Positions 9,101 to 17,126 of a stretch of 64,000 nt of DNA are shown one piece after another (positions within the stretch are counted from its first letter, which is position 1; every line of letters begins with the position of its first letter). The stretch covers positions 29,702 through 93,701 of the forward strand of contig JAQVMW010000006.1 of assembly GCA_028703445.1 (NCBI GenBank), given 5' to 3'. Position numbers and translations under genes: made by a program. The DNA comes from Candidatus Peribacteraceae bacterium (GTDB lineage: Bacteria; Patescibacteriota; Gracilibacteria; Peribacterales; Peribacteraceae). The notes under the pieces are model-generated. The model was given only the letters and a program-made list of their open reading frames with translations. It was not told the origin of the DNA and searched no databases.

Positions 9101-9781
9101 AAGACATGTGACGAAGTCACGGATGTAGGCGGTGCCCTTCCCTATGCTCCAGAGGCAGAAAAGTATTTGCGCCAAGGGTTGTTCTTCCGTCATATTGAAT
9201 CCGTACGGTTCCTCAGTGAAATTCGCATGGAGAAACTCCGTTGTGATTCCGCCCTGCACAAGTTCTTCGATGCGTCTCTTCGGGGCACGGCGTTCCTGTT
9301 CCGCCCTTTCTTTCTCATCATAACTCGCTTCGAGAAGGTTTTGGCAGGCTCCCGAGAGCGTGTAGGCACGAGAGAGCTTCTGGTGCAGCTCATGGAGCAC
9401 CTTCTCATCCGAGAGGATCGCCTCGAAAACTGCTCTGCGTGCTTTGAGATCAGTGAGATTCGTACAGGGGTGATGCAGTAACTCCCAGATATGATCCGGC
9501 TCGTTGCGGAAACCTCTTATGTGCACGTCTTCCAACCCTCCACGTTGATAGGAAAATCCACTGTCTTTCTCGGATAGAAGAGCCACTTCCGCCGTATCAG
9601 CGCGGTCGTAGAAGAGGTCCAGCCCCCGTTTCTCCGATGCGACTTCTTTCGATTCGGATGGTTCTGCCGGAGCATGGCGAGCAGCGAGAGCTGCCAAGCT
9701 ATCGATCTTCTCCCAATGAACAACGGGTTTTTCCGACAAAGGAGGGGTATTACAGCGCAAAACTCTCTTGTTATCAATCAC
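6107..9781 (-). CDS. Tandem MutS-type ATPase protein (two MutS modules in one chain)
   Basis: A 1224-residue protein containing two MutS-family core-plus-ATPase modules. Module 1 (about 90-520): Walker A 'GGNMSGKSF' at 354-362, 'LSAFGKEV' at 408-415, Walker B 'SDEFGSTTSPED' at 433-444, and 'ANHNEQF' at 466-472. Module 2 (about 630-1215): Walker A 'GAHMSGKTF' at 1036-1044, 'LSAFGNEV' at 1089-1096, 'IDEAFSTTSP' at 1115-1124, 'ASHHHQF' at 1148-1154. All nucleotide-binding motifs appear intact in both halves. There is no mismatch-recognition domain with the F-x-E motif and no MutS2 Smr domain. MutS normally works as a dimer, so this may be a covalent pseudo-dimer acting on DNA or RNA junctions. 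Start GTG 9781 is the furthest upstream; its promoter region touches the island boundary. Confidence 0.85.
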   Translation of the reverse strand: MIDNKRVLRCNTPPLSEKPVVHWEKIDSLAALAARHAPAEPSESKEVASEKRGLDLFYDRADTAEVALLSEKDSGFSYQRGGLEDVHIRGFRNEPDHIWELLHHPCTNLTDLKARRAVFEAILSDEKVLHELHQKLSRAYTLSGACQNLLEASYDEKERAEQERRAPKRRIEELVQGGITTEFLHANFTEEPYGFNMTEEQPLAQILFCLWSIGKGTAYIRDFVTCLERQENPTLREMGKELREKTKELPPITSEGFLQEAIAEPSLKTLRAKQEKIERVTDTIARIGAILSAAVHAESDEFGRITYDPSRPRDYREGWNFLKQKSNYDCSKHGQTKQVKNDAPADNPVIVLCGGNMSGKSFTLNADLYEQLWAQTFGRIPAASGNFPVLHGSFVLLDRASTDATHDLSAFGKEVQQLQKGIDACHNHPAVWSDEFGSTTSPEDQFALSVGLVLYLRSRNARITMANHNEQFLRWCQQMAECGMYHFATGTKENGDIDFLHKMKPGIDESHAIEVAQRMGMPKEVTQTAASYIDGDPSSKETPAFRAVPIATYTPEERETLKRKPCSPRMFFPHADELIIEDGRWGKRIDWRYSERDSAGGRKTKHTAEAQAWERAKKEPFFLCLSEDKDLRYHLPHTLMPGKSETLARMAQELLCTGPTSDSKELLERQRMFDLLMQGDTATQLLETENEVWRFLRAVVNSGGEGFDEFNTLLLENITKEFTDTERNTRGIATEDIDILISILRLNADVLSLDLASLRVEEDITLLIQIKDIQSICQKKEANHEDLLNWQDYEEKAFQAAAPAYALVGLGREVYTHDQCRQPVRVVIERIMQKLTPHLVPVSFYNCDPKVVRPHFETMSASVKSLSERNVFMFRPECSFIFTVQSLLREQDAIPGFLQKLRSLDSVHLHRLAGHFECLLEGFLHGKTSGSAVLEHLKTMAQEKNGDPHKWPSLESEWRETVHHGTFENIEEELIKISSVFAFAQTMKEEGYCRVEFNDTGELLIQDGWSVTKPKAEQVRNDSAFSPEQRVQLATGAHMSGKTFDIKKVDLAILAAQATGYAPAVAMRSPIHTSVIYLDRVNSNNDENLSAFGNEVMHWRALFERSEGGHVFFGIDEAFSTTSPKYQGALSYGICSHLRQKGHRVYLASHHHQFIDAFACNHPGSASTHHFHTQLKPDGTLVFDYKKQAGHQSSQALAVARTLGMNPEILALAELVSTERSGKR

Positions 9782-9797
9782 GTTTAAGGAAGTGGTC

Positions 9798-9809
9798 GGT
9801 TCTCGAACC
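9798..9809. promoter_or_regulatory. Palindrome upstream of the tandem-MutS gene
   Basis: GGTTCTCGAACC is a perfect 12-bp palindrome 17 bp upstream of the GTG start, between the gene and the island's left attachment repeat. It could be an operator; no regulator can be assigned. Confidence 0.35.
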
Positions 9810-9813
9810 TTGT

Positions 9814-9834
9814 ATGGCGGGGCTGACGGGACTC
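9814..9834. repeat. Left attachment site of the element
   Basis: 21 bp identical to 18911-18931, equal to the last 17 nt of tRNA-Asp plus discriminator, CCA and one flanking base. Sequences diverge immediately on both sides. This copy is the displaced original 3' end of the tRNA gene. Confidence 0.85.
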
Positions 9835-10144
9835 TCCTGAAGCTGCTGGACTTCGATTTATCTTCTACGCTCCAGGCTCTCCGGAGCCTTACGCTGATGG
9901 CGTAGTCTCAGCACAATACTTCATGCCCCATGACGCATTGCGGCCTCGCAACGCGTCAAGGCCACAAAGTGTGACTTTGTAGCCGCGACCTTCGCGTAAC
10001 CGACAAGTGCGCTTCCATTCCGCATTCACCACACTTGCCTGTTATGTCTCGATGCCGCCCCATGATGGTACCAAATGAAGCTACTCCTCTCGCTGGAGCG
10101 AGTGGTGTTGTCTTTTCATGCCCTTGGAATAAACTTGTCCTCCT
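9835..10144. other. Non-coding left end of the element
   Basis: 310 bp with no credible gene. It contains small perfect hairpins: AGGCTC-tccg-GAGCCT near 9874-9889, TTGCG-gcct-CGCAA and ACAAAGT-gtg-ACTTTGT around 9945-9980. These may be recombinase or replication sites. If the element circularises, the recombinase frame would run through the joined attachment site into this region and stop at 9903-9905. Confidence 0.5.
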
Positions 10145-12010
10145 ATGAGGCTTCAGTCCTTCAGAATTCGGAATTACAAATCTATTCAGGACAGCGGCTA
10201 TTGCCGTCTGCCAGATACAGACAACGTGTTGGTTTTAGCAGGACAGAATGAGTCCGGTAAAAGTTCCGTACTCCAGGCGCTGTATGATTTCGAGAGAGGC
10301 GAGATGAGAGAGGATGCGGTGTGCGTCACTGATTCAGAGCCTGTGTATCCGATAGTCGAATGTGTCTATGCAATAGAGAAGGATGAAAATTTAGTGGAGA
10401 ACATACAGGAGGAACTAGATGAATTCCCTGACGTTTACCACGAAATCTTTTCAAAGGCAGGGACAGTTACTTTCATCAGAACATTCACTGCGGAAGATGA
10501 ATCTGAACTTGGATTTGATAGTGAATTTACAAAGAGGATTGAGGCAATAACTCCATCTGTATCTGTAGAGACAGCGGATGAAGGTACAGCTCCAGAAGCA
10601 GAATCTTCCACTGCACCTACGGAAAAGGTTCCTGCCTCCGAGATTGCAGAAGCGCTATTTAGGTACACTCCCAAAGTAATTTTCTTCGATGACTTCTGTG
10701 ACCTTTTGCCTGATAAAATTCTTATCTCTGATTTGAAGAATAAGAAGACGGATGCAAGAGGGTATAACGCGGTAAAGAACATTGAGACCCTCTTGAAAGT
10801 TGACCTCACCTCTCTTGATTCGCTCTCCGATGCGACAAGTGCTGCTAGACAGCAAAAATTGAATAAGATGATAACAGCAAATTTTAACGAACGTTGGAAG
10901 CAGCGAATTTTCGAAGACAATGAATATCGTATCGAAATCCAGCACAAGCAGGGAAAAGGACAAACTCCAGCTCCATACCTCAATTTCTTTGTCCTTACGA
11001 AGGAAGGAGAGTACTTGACTCCTGCACAGCGGAGCACAGGCCTCCGGTGGTTCCTTTCTTTCTACCTAGAGCTGAAGGCCAAAAGCCTGGATTCTGACAA
11101 GCTCATCATCCTCTTTGATGAACCTGGACTGTATCTTCATTCAAAAGCGCAGAACGACATTAAAGGTCTTTTCGAAGAACTCGGACTGAAAGACCAGATT
11201 ATCTATTCCACTCATTCGCCGTATCTCATTGATACGGCAAAGCTCAATCGAGTGAGACTAATTGTGAACGATGAATCTGCGGGAACGACGGTAGAGAAAA
11301 TTACTACAATGAAAGTTCCCGACCAGAAGGATGCACTTAAACCTATCATTGATGCTCTCGGTCTTGAAATTGCGCATGGCTTTACGCCAGTAAAAAAGAA
11401 GAATGTCATTCTGGAGGGCATATCTGACTTCAACTACTTCACCGCGATGAAGAAGCTCCTTGGATACAACGGAGATTACTGCTTCGTCCCCTCAATGGGT
11501 GCCCCAAACGTTCATCTGCTAATGGAACTCTGCACGGGATGGGGGCTTGAATGGCTGATTGCTTTCGATGAAGACGCTGCTGCGAAGAAGGCCTACGGCC
11601 AAATTAAAAAGTCATTCTTCGATGACAAAGAGGAGGAGGCCAAGGAGAAGATATTCTTCATGGAAGGACTTGAGGGCATCGAAGATGCCTTCACAGGTGG
11701 AGACTTGCAACTCGTCGAATCGGAAGCAAAATTCCCAGAAGGCACAAAAAAATCTCAAAAGGTTCAGGAATATGGAGGAAAGGAATTGTTCTCACGGAAG
11801 TTCTTGGAGAAAGTTAATGAAGGGGCAATTACCAAAGAAAATATCAGTAAGACTGCACAGAAAAACTTTGAGAAGGCTTTCCATTTCATCGAAGTAAAAT
11901 TCGGTTCGGGAGATGCCGATGGTGTGGTCAAAGAAGCTCTCGATAAAGCAGTTGCCTCTGTCCTGGCAAAAGAAAGTGCGCAAACAACACCGCTTGTTCC
12001 GAAAGTATGA
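10145..12010 (+). CDS. OLD-family ATP-dependent endonuclease
   Basis: A 621-residue protein with an N-terminal ABC/SMC-like ATPase and a C-terminal TOPRIM domain. Visible motifs: Walker A 'GQNESGKSS' (33-41), signature-like 'QRSTGLRW' (295-302), Walker B 'LIILFDEPG' (320-328), H-loop 'STHSPYLI' (355-362); TOPRIM 'VILEGISD' (421-428) and 'AFDEDAA' (473-479). OLD nucleases include P2 Old and the Gabija nuclease and often protect against phages. No Gabija-type helicase or other partner adjoins, so it would act alone, perhaps guarding the element's niche against competing phages. It is AT-richer than the flanking chromosome. Confidence 0.92.
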   Translation: MRLQSFRIRNYKSIQDSGYCRLPDTDNVLVLAGQNESGKSSVLQALYDFERGEMREDAVCVTDSEPVYPIVECVYAIEKDENLVENIQEELDEFPDVYHEIFSKAGTVTFIRTFTAEDESELGFDSEFTKRIEAITPSVSVETADEGTAPEAESSTAPTEKVPASEIAEALFRYTPKVIFFDDFCDLLPDKILISDLKNKKTDARGYNAVKNIETLLKVDLTSLDSLSDATSAARQQKLNKMITANFNERWKQRIFEDNEYRIEIQHKQGKGQTPAPYLNFFVLTKEGEYLTPAQRSTGLRWFLSFYLELKAKSLDSDKLIILFDEPGLYLHSKAQNDIKGLFEELGLKDQIIYSTHSPYLIDTAKLNRVRLIVNDESAGTTVEKITTMKVPDQKDALKPIIDALGLEIAHGFTPVKKKNVILEGISDFNYFTAMKKLLGYNGDYCFVPSMGAPNVHLLMELCTGWGLEWLIAFDEDAAAKKAYGQIKKSFFDDKEEEAKEKIFFMEGLEGIEDAFTGGDLQLVESEAKFPEGTKKSQKVQEYGGKELFSRKFLEKVNEGAITKENISKTAQKNFEKAFHFIEVKFGSGDADGVVKEALDKAVASVLAKESAQTTPLVPKV

Positions 12011-12040
12011 TTCGAAAGTGACAAATAATCAAAAGTGTGT

Positions 12041-12046
12041 TATATT
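12041..12046 (+). promoter_or_regulatory. -10 box of the small-terminase-like gene
   Basis: TATATT ends 8 nt before ATG 12055 and supports that start rather than GTG 12037. Confidence 0.4.
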
Positions 12047-12054
12047 TTATATGT

Positions 12055-12651
12055 ATGACTCTGACACTCAAGCAAAAACGTTTCATAAATTCTTACATCC
12101 GCACCGGAAATGGGCGTCTAGCAGCAAAAGAAGCAGGGTATAACGGCAATGACCATACCCTTGAGCAAATTGCTTCAGAGAACTTGAGAAAAGTTGAGGT
12201 GACAGCCGCTCTTGCTGCCGCTTTTAAGCCCGAAGAAGACCTTCAGGAGCGTGTTGTGAGTGAAATCAAGATGTTGGCCTTCGCCCCCAGCGACGAGCCC
12301 CTAGGTCAAAGCCATAAGCTCAAGGCACTGGAGATACTGGCGAAGTTCACACAGATGTTCGATGACGCCCCGAAAGTGAACGTAAATCTTAGGAATGCCT
12401 TCAAAGACCTTCGTGAAATGAGTGCCGAAGAACTACAGGCAGAACTGGAACGACTTGAGCAGCGGAAAAAGGCTCAGGAAGTTACTCAGGACGTTGCCGT
12501 GTCCGCTTCCAGCGAATCACAGCCCCCACAAGAGCAAGAAGCTTCTCTCCATACTCCTCCATCTTCTGCGGCGTCAGTTCCTCCCCCAGCTCCTCACGCC
12601 ACAGAGCCTGAAACGCTGCCATTTGGTCTGGAGAGAATTGCACCACAATAA
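12055..12651 (+). CDS. Phage terminase small subunit-like protein
   Basis: 198 residues. The N-terminal third has the terminase small-subunit (Terminase_2-type) pattern: 'LTLKQKRFINSYIRTGNG', 'AAKEAGYNG', then 'ASENLRKVEVTAAL', i.e. an HTH that recognises packaging sites. The middle is Leu/Glu-rich and probably helical; the C-terminus is Pro/Ser-rich and disordered. No large terminase follows, and the next gene is convergent. In phage satellites a solitary TerS redirects a helper phage's packaging motor; that role here is inference. A degraded prophage remnant is the main alternative. Confidence 0.78.
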   Translation: MTLTLKQKRFINSYIRTGNGRLAAKEAGYNGNDHTLEQIASENLRKVEVTAALAAAFKPEEDLQERVVSEIKMLAFAPSDEPLGQSHKLKALEILAKFTQMFDDAPKVNVNLRNAFKDLREMSAEELQAELERLEQRKKAQEVTQDVAVSASSESQPPQEQEASLHTPPSSAASVPPPAPHATEPETLPFGLERIAPQ

Positions 12652-12688
12652 TGTTATCAGAGGTGACTTTGGAATCCGATGTTGTGTG

Positions 12689-14077
12689 TCATTGTGTTGC
12701 CCTAAACACCCAAACAGCTATTTCTGCCCTTGTGAGGCTTTCATTTGGTCTGAATTGGGGTTCTATGATGATGCCAAGCTCAACGGCCTTGCGAACGTAC
12801 TTCGCATACCAACTGCTCTCGCCAACATCATTCGGGAGAGAGACAGAACTATCGAAGTTCTGCGTGAGTGATGAGACAACAATTTTAATTGCCTCAGCGC
12901 GGTTGACGGTGTTCGACGGCATGAACGTCCCATTGTCGTATCCGCTTACCCAACCTAGACGCTTAGCCGCACAAACGTATGTGCTGAACCATTCCTTCTT
13001 CACATCAGGAAAACAATCTGTTTCATTTCTGGCCTCGTCTGAGTGTAGACCTGCAATCAGAAGCTTGTTCAACTCAGCGCGGTTTATTGTTCTCTGTGGT
13101 TTGTAAGTAGCATCATCATATCCCTGTATGACTCCTCTCTTTTGCAGTGCAATGATTTCCTCGAAACCGTAATCGCCAAATTCCACGTCTTGGAATGGAG
13201 ATGCATCTGGGGGATTACTCGATTCCGTTTGTTTCGCCGCCGAGCTGCTTCTCGCTGCTGCATCCGAATATATTTTCTCCGCCTCATTCAAAAAATCCTG
13301 TGGCGTCTGCTCCCCCGATGTCCTACTTGCCAAAATGTTCTCACGAATTTTGAAATCGTGGTCAGTCACTCTCGTATCGCAGAAATACCCATCAGAGTTT
13401 TGATACGAATACTGAGTACTATCTAGGACACTTTTTGCACCTGTCCACATTTTCCTGCAATCGTATTTGGGTGAATAAGATTCCGATGTGGGAACGTAAT
13501 GACCAACCTCAGTACAGGCATAGCCATCACCCGCAATAACATCCCATTCCGCGATAAAATACGGTGAACAGGAAGACGGAAGAAGCGTCATTCTATCTTT
13601 CCATGGCGTGGGAAGGTCTGAACCAAGAGAGCTGAATAGTGGAAAGGAAATATCAACTGTTCCTTTTGCTGCTGAGTCTAGGCGGTCACTTATCTCAACA
13701 ACACCCCCATAAGGTTTATTGTCGTTATCTCTGCATTGTTTAGAGCCTGAGAAGTAACCCACGCAGAAGAAGGTTTGGCAGTCGTACCCAGCCTCTTTCC
13801 TTTCGCCATCTTTGAGAAAGTAAAAGGGATAGCAACCGATGGACTCGAATGTATTGCGAATTGCCTTCTCGTCCGTGGTTATAGTACCTAATTCACTGAA
13901 GTAGAGGATTGAACCAATCTCATAACCCAGAACTTGTTTGATGCTCGAATCGAAGTCATGTTTCTCATAGAGACCCCTTAAAATTGGTTTCGCATAGGCA
14001 TCTGATGTCAGCAGAGCAAAAGAGCCGACAGCCAGAAACAGGCACATAGCATTGAGGCGCAAGCGGCGATGCGACAT
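12689..14077 (-). CDS. Secreted S-layer homology (SLH) domain protein, island cargo
   Basis: 462 residues from ATG 14077, where a signal peptide begins ('MSHRRLRLNAMCLFLAVG' then 'TSDAYA'). The frame continues upstream to 14221 but would overlap the divergent XRE gene. The N-terminal part is Cys-containing with no recognised domain. The last 150 residues carry SLH repeats ('EEIIALQKRGVIQGYDD', 'AKRLGWVSGYDNGTF', 'AVELGIIIEPQFRPNE'), which anchor proteins to cell-wall polymers. It is the only minus-strand gene on the element and looks like cargo affecting the cell surface, for example phage adsorption. Confidence 0.82.
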   Translation of the reverse strand: MSHRRLRLNAMCLFLAVGSFALLTSDAYAKPILRGLYEKHDFDSSIKQVLGYEIGSILYFSELGTITTDEKAIRNTFESIGCYPFYFLKDGERKEAGYDCQTFFCVGYFSGSKQCRDNDNKPYGGVVEISDRLDSAAKGTVDISFPLFSSLGSDLPTPWKDRMTLLPSSCSPYFIAEWDVIAGDGYACTEVGHYVPTSESYSPKYDCRKMWTGAKSVLDSTQYSYQNSDGYFCDTRVTDHDFKIRENILASRTSGEQTPQDFLNEAEKIYSDAAARSSSAAKQTESSNPPDASPFQDVEFGDYGFEEIIALQKRGVIQGYDDATYKPQRTINRAELNKLLIAGLHSDEARNETDCFPDVKKEWFSTYVCAAKRLGWVSGYDNGTFMPSNTVNRAEAIKIVVSSLTQNFDSSVSLPNDVGESSWYAKYVRKAVELGIIIEPQFRPNESLTRAEIAVWVFRATQ

Positions 14078-14094
14078 AGGAAAAGGGGAAGAAC

Positions 14095-14106
14095 ATACTA
14101 AAGTAT
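14095..14106. promoter_or_regulatory. Palindrome between the divergent SLH and XRE genes
   Basis: ATACT-AA-AGTAT is a perfect 5-2-5 inverted repeat in the 81-bp space between the SLH gene and the XRE gene, followed by GTAT-tgc-ATAC. It is a plausible operator for the XRE regulator, controlling both directions. Confidence 0.45.
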
Positions 14107-14145
14107 TGCATACCTTGGTTAGTAAGAGAATAGCTGATGGAAAGC

Positions 14146-14151
14146 GATAAT
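14146..14151 (+). promoter_or_regulatory. -10 box of the first XRE gene
   Basis: GATAAT ends 7 nt before ATG 14159, the leaderless spacing seen elsewhere. Confidence 0.45.
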
Positions 14152-14158
14152 TTGGCAA

Positions 14159-14386
14159 ATGGCGCATGAGGACATACGGGTCAAGTTCGGCAAGCGTCTC
14201 CGGAAATTGAGAGCGGAACATGAGCTTAAGCAGCGGGAACTAGCGCAAAAGGCGGGTATCAGTCTTCCCTATGTACAAATGCTGGAAGCGATAAAGCCGA
14301 AGAAGAGAAAGAACGTCACAATCGTCACTCTGGAAAAACTAGCGAGCGCTTTCGAAATGTCTTTGTCAGAATTGTTGGATTTCTAG
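14159..14386 (+). CDS. XRE-family HTH regulator
   Basis: 75 residues, a single HTH_3 domain: 'GKRLRKLRAEHELKQRELAQ' then 'AGISLPYVQMLE' and 'TLEKLASAFEMSLSELLDF'. Proteins of this size are phage- and island-type repressors. It sits between the SLH gene and the replication gene and could control both. An insertion ('AIKPKKRKNVTIV') lies between recognition helix and last helices, slightly longer than usual. Confidence 0.88.
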   Translation: MAHEDIRVKFGKRLRKLRAEHELKQRELAQKAGISLPYVQMLEAIKPKKRKNVTIVTLEKLASAFEMSLSELLDF

Positions 14387-14687
14387 TATATATTATTATA
14401 TAATATTTTAAATATTACACAATGTAACTACAACACATTTTCTGATATAATGGATATACCAACATTCGCAAGTTGCGACCGGAGACAGACGGCAAAATGA
14501 ACGAATGGATTAGCGTTTAAGCCCCCTATTTGCGGGGAATTCAAAAAATGATTTTCAGTAATAAAAAAGGGATAATTGGAGGAGAATCCACCGTCAATCT
14601 TCGACCCAAGAAACCACCCTAAGGGTGTGTTTTCACACACACATACACACCCAAACAATTTTTATTTTCCATACTTCTAACATAACG
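14387..14687 (+). other. AT-rich control region with extended -10 and foldable leader
   Basis: 301 bp without a gene. It begins with an AT-only stretch (14385-14416), followed by an extended -10 TGATATAAT (TATAAT at 14446-14451). The predicted transcript can fold as CATTCG/CGAATG (14463-14468 with 14502-14507), or alternatively TCGCA-agt-TGCGA, which uses the same bases. It continues with CCCC-N8-GGGG at 14522-14537 and GGGTGTGT...ACACACCC just before the primase gene. AT-rich DNA beside a replication gene fits an origin; the alternative hairpins fit an attenuator or control RNA. Both are inference. Confidence 0.45.
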
Positions 14688-17093
14688 ATGCCTACCCAAA
14701 ATTCAGGAGGTACACACAATTCCACGCAACCAACCAACCTCCTGCTATCGAAACAAACAATTAACATGACCGATATGTCGAGTGCCTATCAGAGATTTAT
14801 CTCTGACCTCTCATTGCCTGGTTGCGTCATCCAAGCGGGTGCGGCCAATAGCGTAGATACTCAACTCACGCAGGAGAACTATCAGTCTTTTCTTGCTCAA
14901 AATCAGAGCAAAGACTTGTTCTTCCTTGCAGGTGTCGCTCCAGACATGAACATGAAACGTGCGGGTGACAAAGACATCAAAACAAAGGGGCACTTTTTCC
15001 TCGATTTCGATATACGTAACTTCTGGTTGAATGCTTACGGAGAAAATCTCTCGGATGGAGAGATTATTGAAATGGGAGTGGGTATTGTAGCGTCATTGAA
15101 GGAACATCCGTTGCTGTCGCGGTGGCGCTATCTCATCTTCTCAGGAAACGGTATCCACTTTCAATTCGTCAGTCCGCCAGTATATTCACCCTCTCCTGAT
15201 GCATGGCGCATGGGCATGAAGTCACTGCTCAAAGATGCAGAAGCTCTAGCGGGTATCCCGCCTGATTATAATTGTATCAACCTTGGACGCATCTGCCGTC
15301 TGCCAGGTAGCTACAATAACAAGAATGGGCGTCATACCCTTGTTGAGATTTTGGAGTTTCAAGACGCCAAGGTGGACATCAATTCTATCTTTCTACGTGG
15401 CAAAGAATTACTGATTAAAGCTGAGGAGGAGGCGCGTGCCAAAGCTGAACAGGTATCCGTTAAGATTGAAGGCAAAGATACTTTCGCTGCTATTCAGAAT
15501 CTTCCTGTTGCCAATGTGCTCTGTCGTATAAGAGGCTGGGAAACAGACGGACACCACTTTTGGGAAGCAGGACAGAAGAAGTACAAGGCGTGCTTCGCGC
15601 CAGAAGGGAAGAACTATATCGTTCATGGAGGGACAGACCACCTACCATCAACCAAGGTCGGGTTCTCGCCTTTTACCCTCGTAAAGGAGGCCTTGAATCT
15701 GGACAATGCAAAAACCTTCGCGTGGTTTAAGGAACAGTATGCAGAAATTGCGGCGCTCTCTGAGAAAAAGCCCGAAGAGCATGAGAAAGATAATGAGAGC
15801 AAACTGGGGGAGGGTGCTACTGCTTCACTGGAAAGTCCCGTTATGGAGGAGCCTATTGATATAGAGCAGTTCTCGCCCATGACGGCGAATGGACTTCTGG
15901 ATATTCTCGGTATCACCATCAAACGCGACAACCAGAACAAGCTTATTACCTTCCTATGTGGACTCTCCGCATATACAGATGATGCACAGTTCAATGTGAG
16001 CTTTAATGCTCCTTCCTCATCGGGCAAAAGCTATATCCCCCTCGAAATCGCCCAGCTCTTCCCTCCAGAAGATGTAATGGAATTGGGATATACCAGCACC
16101 CAAGCGTTCTTCCACGAGCAAGGTGTATATGACAAAGAACGCGAGCTGCATGTTATTGACCTATCTCGTAAGCTCGTCATCTTCATTGACCAACCGCACA
16201 CAACGCTCCTGGAGCGGATGCGCCCGCTCCTCTCCCACGACAAGCGAGAATTGATGTGCAAAATTACTGATAAATCGAAGTCTGGCGGGAACCGCACAAA
16301 GACCATCGCGTTGCGAGGTTTTCCTTCCGTGATGTTCTGTACGGCAAGCCTGAAACTCGATGAACAGGAAAGTACGCGCTTCTTCCTGCTCTCCCCTGAG
16401 ACCGATGACATAAAGCTTCAAGAAGCTATTGCCATCACCGCCGAGAAAAACTGTGACAAACAGACATTCACAGAAAAAGTGGCATCAAACCCCCAGCGCA
16501 ATCTGCTTCGTCAGAGAATCCGCGCCATCCGTCAGGCAAAAATTGATGATGTTCTTATTCCCGATTTTTCAGAAATCATAGCGGTATTCATCAACTCACA
16601 TACGAATCTAAAACCGCGCCATCAACGTGATGTTAAACGCCTCATTTCTCTTGTGAAGATGTTTGCCTTGCTCAATTTCCCCTTCCGAAAGTATGAAGGA
16701 AAGACTCTCATTGCTGAGCAGCAAGATATTGATGATGCTATTGCCATTTGGAAAAGCCTAGCCGAAGCACAGGAATACAACTTGCCACCCTATGTGTTCG
16801 ATTTCTTCAAAGATGTTATCTCACCCGCATATGAGAAAAAAGAGAGGGAGACCCACAGCGTCGCATCTCTTGAGATGCAGACAGGTCTCACGCATCAGGA
16901 AATCGTAAGGGCACATCAGAGCGTTTACCATCGCCCTATTGCCCTCTGGAAGTTACGCCAGGAAATCCTTCCTATGTTGGATGCGGCTGGACTCATTGAG
17001 CAGCAACCCGACCCCAATGACATGCGGCGCACTCTCGTTCATCCCACTATCTCGCTCTCAGTTTCCGAGGAAGAGGAAACAATTGAGAGTTAA
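14688..17093 (+). CDS. Primase-helicase replication protein of the element
   Basis: 801 residues. The N-terminal domain looks like an archaeo-eukaryotic-type primase: 'HFFLDFDIR' with D106-x-D108, 'GNGIHFQF' with H157, and 'RICRLPGSYNNK' (201-212). The middle (about 285-345) has a His/Cys-rich segment. The C-terminal half is a P-loop helicase/AAA domain with Walker A 'APSSSGKS' (441-448), 'KLVIFIDQPH' (495-504, Gln where Glu is usual), and a polar sensor strand 'VMFCTAS'. Such primase-helicase fusions initiate replication of phages, plasmids and satellites. The ATG at 14688 is chosen because the frame upstream reads through the leader; ATG 14766 is another option. Confidence 0.85.
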   Translation: MPTQNSGGTHNSTQPTNLLLSKQTINMTDMSSAYQRFISDLSLPGCVIQAGAANSVDTQLTQENYQSFLAQNQSKDLFFLAGVAPDMNMKRAGDKDIKTKGHFFLDFDIRNFWLNAYGENLSDGEIIEMGVGIVASLKEHPLLSRWRYLIFSGNGIHFQFVSPPVYSPSPDAWRMGMKSLLKDAEALAGIPPDYNCINLGRICRLPGSYNNKNGRHTLVEILEFQDAKVDINSIFLRGKELLIKAEEEARAKAEQVSVKIEGKDTFAAIQNLPVANVLCRIRGWETDGHHFWEAGQKKYKACFAPEGKNYIVHGGTDHLPSTKVGFSPFTLVKEALNLDNAKTFAWFKEQYAEIAALSEKKPEEHEKDNESKLGEGATASLESPVMEEPIDIEQFSPMTANGLLDILGITIKRDNQNKLITFLCGLSAYTDDAQFNVSFNAPSSSGKSYIPLEIAQLFPPEDVMELGYTSTQAFFHEQGVYDKERELHVIDLSRKLVIFIDQPHTTLLERMRPLLSHDKRELMCKITDKSKSGGNRTKTIALRGFPSVMFCTASLKLDEQESTRFFLLSPETDDIKLQEAIAITAEKNCDKQTFTEKVASNPQRNLLRQRIRAIRQAKIDDVLIPDFSEIIAVFINSHTNLKPRHQRDVKRLISLVKMFALLNFPFRKYEGKTLIAEQQDIDDAIAIWKSLAEAQEYNLPPYVFDFFKDVISPAYEKKERETHSVASLEMQTGLTHQEIVRAHQSVYHRPIALWKLRQEILPMLDAAGLIEQQPDPNDMRRTLVHPTISLSVSEEEETIES

Positions 17094-17126
17094 GTAAGGG
17101 GCAAATTGCCATAGGTTGTATATACG

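Noticed and set aside
6401..9481. Several 100-340-codon plus-strand frames opposite the tandem-MutS gene
   Set aside because: The minus-strand gene has intact motifs across its whole length; the plus frames show none and break repeatedly.
12651..13106. Plus-strand frame downstream of the small-terminase-like gene
   Set aside because: Opposite the SLH repeats of the minus-strand gene, which are clearly coding; so it is not a large terminase or other phage gene.
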